A stretch of 64,000 nt of DNA from Janthinobacterium fluminis (GTDB lineage: Bacteria > Pseudomonadota > Gammaproteobacteria > Burkholderiales > Burkholderiaceae_D): NCBI RefSeq assembly GCF_028595325.1, contig NZ_JAQQXR010000001.1, positions 496,001 to 560,000 on the forward strand. Direction: 5' to 3'. The notes beneath the pieces are model-generated. The model worked only from the letters and a program-made list of their open reading frames with translations. It did not search any database and was not told the DNA's origin. Below are positions 62,097 to 64,000 of this stretch, one piece after another (the first letter of the stretch is position 1; the number at the start of each line of letters is the position of its first letter). The translations under genes were made by a program, and so were the position numbers.

Positions 62097-62618
62097 ATGG
62101 CCGGCCCCGACAACATCATCGACGTGTTCCTGCAGCCGGGCGACTACTTCGTCGGCGACGCCGGCTTCCGCGTCAGCACGCTGCTCGGTTCCTGCGTGTC
62201 GATCACGCTGTGGCAGCCGCAGCTGCGCATCGGCGCGATGTCGCACTTCCTGCTGCCGGCGCGGGCGCCGGGCGGCGCCGACGACGGCGACCTGGACGGC
62301 CGCTACGGCGAGGAGGCGCTGGCGTTGATGCTCGACGAGCTGGCGCGCCTGGGCGTGCGCGGCGGCGCCTGCGAGGCGAAGATTTTCGGCGGCGGCAATA
62401 TGTTCGCGCGGCGCCGCTGCGACGGCGGCGGCGTCGGCCGGCAGAACGGCGAGACGGCGCGGCGCCTGCTGGCCGACCTGGCCATTCCCGTGCGCTCGCA
62501 ATGCCTGTTCGGCGACGGCCACCGGCAAATCGTCTTCGAGCTGGCCAGCGGCGACGTCTGGTCGCGCCAGATCCCCGCCGCGCACGGCGTGCCTCCCTGG
62601 CCGGGAGTGCGGGCGTGA
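62097..62618 (+). CDS. cheD: Chemoreceptor glutamine deamidase CheD
   Basis: The product has 173 residues. The catalytic cysteine C33 lies in [11 protein letters not shown] and the catalytic histidine H50 in GAMSHFLLP; both match the CheD deamidase family, which converts receptor glutamines to glutamates. A C-terminal GGNMFARRR segment is also present. Presence of CheD together with CheB is usual when CheC or similar adaptors are used, but none is seen here. It overlaps cheB by 4 bp (GTGA). Confidence 0.92.
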   Translation: MAGPDNIIDVFLQPGDYFVGDAGFRVSTLLGSCVSITLWQPQLRIGAMSHFLLPARAPGGADDGDLDGRYGEEALALMLDELARLGVRGGACEAKIFGGGNMFARRRCDGGGVGRQNGETARRLLADLAIPVRSQCLFGDGHRQIVFELASGDVWSRQIPAAHGVPPWPGVRA

Positions 62619-63688
62619 ACCGCATCAAGGTCCTGGTCGTCGACGACGCGGCCGTGGTGCGCCAGGTCATCACCGCCGTGCTCAACGCCGACCCGCGCAT
62701 TGAGGTCGTCGGCGCGCTGGCGAACCCGCTGCTGGCCATCGAACGTATGCGCCAGCAGTGGCCGGACGTGCTGGTGCTCGACATCGAAATGCCGAAAATG
62801 GACGGCATCACCTTCCTGCGCAAGATCATGGCGCAGCGGCCGACGCCGGTGATCATCTGCTCGACGCTGACGGAGGCGGGCGCGCGCACCACCATCGAGG
62901 CGCTGGCCGCCGGCGCCGTGGCGATCATCCAAAAGCCGAAAATGGGCGTCAAGAGCTTTTTGAGCGAGGCATCGGAAGACCTGGTCAGCGCCGTGCTGGC
63001 GGCCGCGCGCGCCAACATGAAGGCGCTGGCCGGGCGCGGCCAGGCGCTGCCGATGCCGGCCGCAAAATTGAGCGCCGATGCCGTGCTGGCGCCGCTGTCG
63101 GGCGGGGCGATGCTGCGCACCACCGAGCGGGTCGTGGCGATCGGCACCTCGACGGGCGGCACGCAGGCGCTGGAAGTGGTGCTGACGGCGCTGCCGCGCA
63201 CGGCGCCGGGCATGGTGATCGTCCAGCACATGCCGGAAAAATTCACGGCCGCCTTCGCCGAGCGGCTCAACGGCATCTGCAAGATCAGCGTGCTGGAGGC
63301 GCACAACAACTGCCGCGTGCTACCAGGGCAGGCGCTGATCGCGCCCGGCGGCAAGCACATGCTGCTCAAGCGCAGCGGCGCCCAATACCTCGTCGAAGTC
63401 ATCGACGGGCCGCTGGTGAACCGGCACCGGCCGTCCGTCGACGTGCTGTTCCGCTCGGTGGCTAAATGCGCCGGCGTCAACGCGCTGGGCGTCATCATGA
63501 CCGGCATGGGCGACGACGGCGCCGCCGGTCTGCTGGAAATGCGCAAGGTCGGCGCCAAAACCGTGGCCCAGGACGAGGCCAGCTGCGTCGTGTTCGGCAT
63601 GCCGAAGGAGGCCCTCAAGCGCGGCGGCGTCGAGCGCAGCGTGCCGTTGGGCGCGATCGCCCACGAAATCGTGCAACAGTCCTCTTAA
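62615..63688 (+). CDS. cheB: Chemotaxis response regulator methylesterase CheB
   Basis: The product has 357 residues. A receiver domain carries D56 in [13 protein letters not shown]. The C-terminal methylesterase domain holds the catalytic serine S179 in [12 protein letters not shown]205 in VQHMPEKFT, and the aspartate D301 in [11 protein letters not shown]. It removes methyl groups from MCPs when phosphorylated by CheA. The start is GTG at 62615, overlapping the cheD stop. It is the last gene of the operon. Confidence 0.93.
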   Translation: MNRIKVLVVDDAAVVRQVITAVLNADPRIEVVGALANPLLAIERMRQQWPDVLVLDIEMPKMDGITFLRKIMAQRPTPVIICSTLTEAGARTTIEALAAGAVAIIQKPKMGVKSFLSEASEDLVSAVLAAARANMKALAGRGQALPMPAAKLSADAVLAPLSGGAMLRTTERVVAIGTSTGGTQALEVVLTALPRTAPGMVIVQHMPEKFTAAFAERLNGICKISVLEAHNNCRVLPGQALIAPGGKHMLLKRSGAQYLVEVIDGPLVNRHRPSVDVLFRSVAKCAGVNALGVIMTGMGDDGAAGLLEMRKVGAKTVAQDEASCVVFGMPKEALKRGGVERSVPLGAIAHEIVQQSS

Positions 63689-63733
63689 TGCCGGCGCCAG
63701 CGGCCGCAACGGCTCCTGCTGAAGAGGCGCGGC

Positions 63734-64000
63734 TTAGTTCGCCACGCGGCGGTGGCGGCGCGGCGTGTGCTTGGCGGCGCGGTGCTTGTGGCGGTTCGAC
63801 GCCTTCATCACCTTCGGCGCCGCCTCGTCGCCGGCAATGAAGCGGCGGATATTGAGCGCATCCATCACGCGGGCCGAGTTGGCGCGGGCGTTCAACAGCA
63901 CCAGCGTGGCGTTCTTGCCGGCCGATTTGATGCGCATGATCAGGCAGCGGCCCGCTTCCTCGGTGTAGCCGGTCTTCGACAGGCCGATTTCCCAGCCCTT
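63734..64000 (-). CDS. D-alanyl-D-alanine endopeptidase/carboxypeptidase C-terminal part (S11, PBP7-like)
   Basis: This is the last 88 residues of a peptidase whose N-terminal part lies beyond the right edge. The active-site KTG motif appears as GLSKTGYTEEAGRCLIM, typical of low-molecular-weight penicillin-binding proteins of family S11 (PBP7/DacA type), which trim peptidoglycan in the periplasm. The C-terminal tail is unusually basic (KASNRHKHRAAKHTPRRHRR). It is convergent with the cheB end, with a 45-bp gap showing no terminator. Confidence 0.85.
   Translation of the reverse strand, partial: KGWEIGLSKTGYTEEAGRCLIMRIKSAGKNATLVLLNARANSARVMDALNIRRFIAGDEAAPKVMKASNRHKHRAAKHTPRRHRRVAN

Noticed and set aside
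1..64000. tRNA, rRNA, riboswitch, CRISPR or complete insertion sequence
   Set aside because: I looked for characteristic sequences by eye and found none; a covariance-model scan would be needed to exclude small RNAs.

Overview
The window is a gene-dense, very GC-rich stretch of chromosome. It looks like a betaproteobacterium of the Oxalobacteraceae type (Massilia, Duganella or Janthinobacterium relatives). The evidence is a FxDxF-type PEP-CTERM protein, a filamentous-haemagglutinin-family giant exoprotein, a long alternative chemosensory operon, MocR/LysE and AzlCD amino-acid export pairs, and codon use strongly biased to G or C in third position. No rRNA, tRNA, CRISPR array, complete insertion sequence or replication origin was seen. 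The organism assignment is an inference.

Left part (1-15 kb), mixed housekeeping and environmental genes. It begins with the N-terminal part of an unknown CxC protein and a VOC-fold protein. A small AT-rich island follows, with a decayed resolvase remnant and a small secreted protein. Next come an RlmN-like radical SAM RNA methylase, a MocR regulator divergent from a LysE exporter, and a LytS/LytTR two-component pair. A cluster of exported proteins closes this part: an S9 prolyl oligopeptidase, a CehA/McbA-like metallohydrolase, a cyclase-family hydrolase with its divergent LysR regulator, a PEP-CTERM protein, and a beta-propeller-like protein facing it across a shared 17-bp-stem terminator.

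Middle part (15-32.6 kb): a CHASE-PAS hybrid histidine kinase, then recC-recB-recD with overlapping ends. After these come a natural GNAT-GFA fusion protein, an AraC regulator before azlCD, two tandem paralogous tiny membrane proteins, and a MarR-led membrane-protein operon. The last gene of that operon carries an in-frame amber codon, and the marR promoter region holds a perfect inverted-repeat operator.

Exoprotein locus (32.7-48 kb): a short STN-domain protein, an ECF sigma factor and a FecR-type anti-sigma factor form one operon. It is followed by an 11.3-kb gene for a roughly 3,750-residue two-partner-secretion exoprotein and a MauG-like di-haem cytochrome c. A candidate ECF promoter lies just before the giant gene, and no TpsB transporter gene is present in the window. 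This is the most unusual system here.

Right part (48-64 kb): a lipoprotein, a LysR regulator divergent from a DMT exporter, and a NarX/NarL-like pair without a sensor domain. These are followed by a long chemosensory operon: hybrid kinase, receiver, MCP, CheY, STAS, CheA, MCP, CheW, CheR, CheD, CheB. It lacks cheZ and flagellar neighbours, and its CheA has an extra tandem-helical-repeat insert. The window ends in the C-terminal part of a PBP7-like S11 peptidase.
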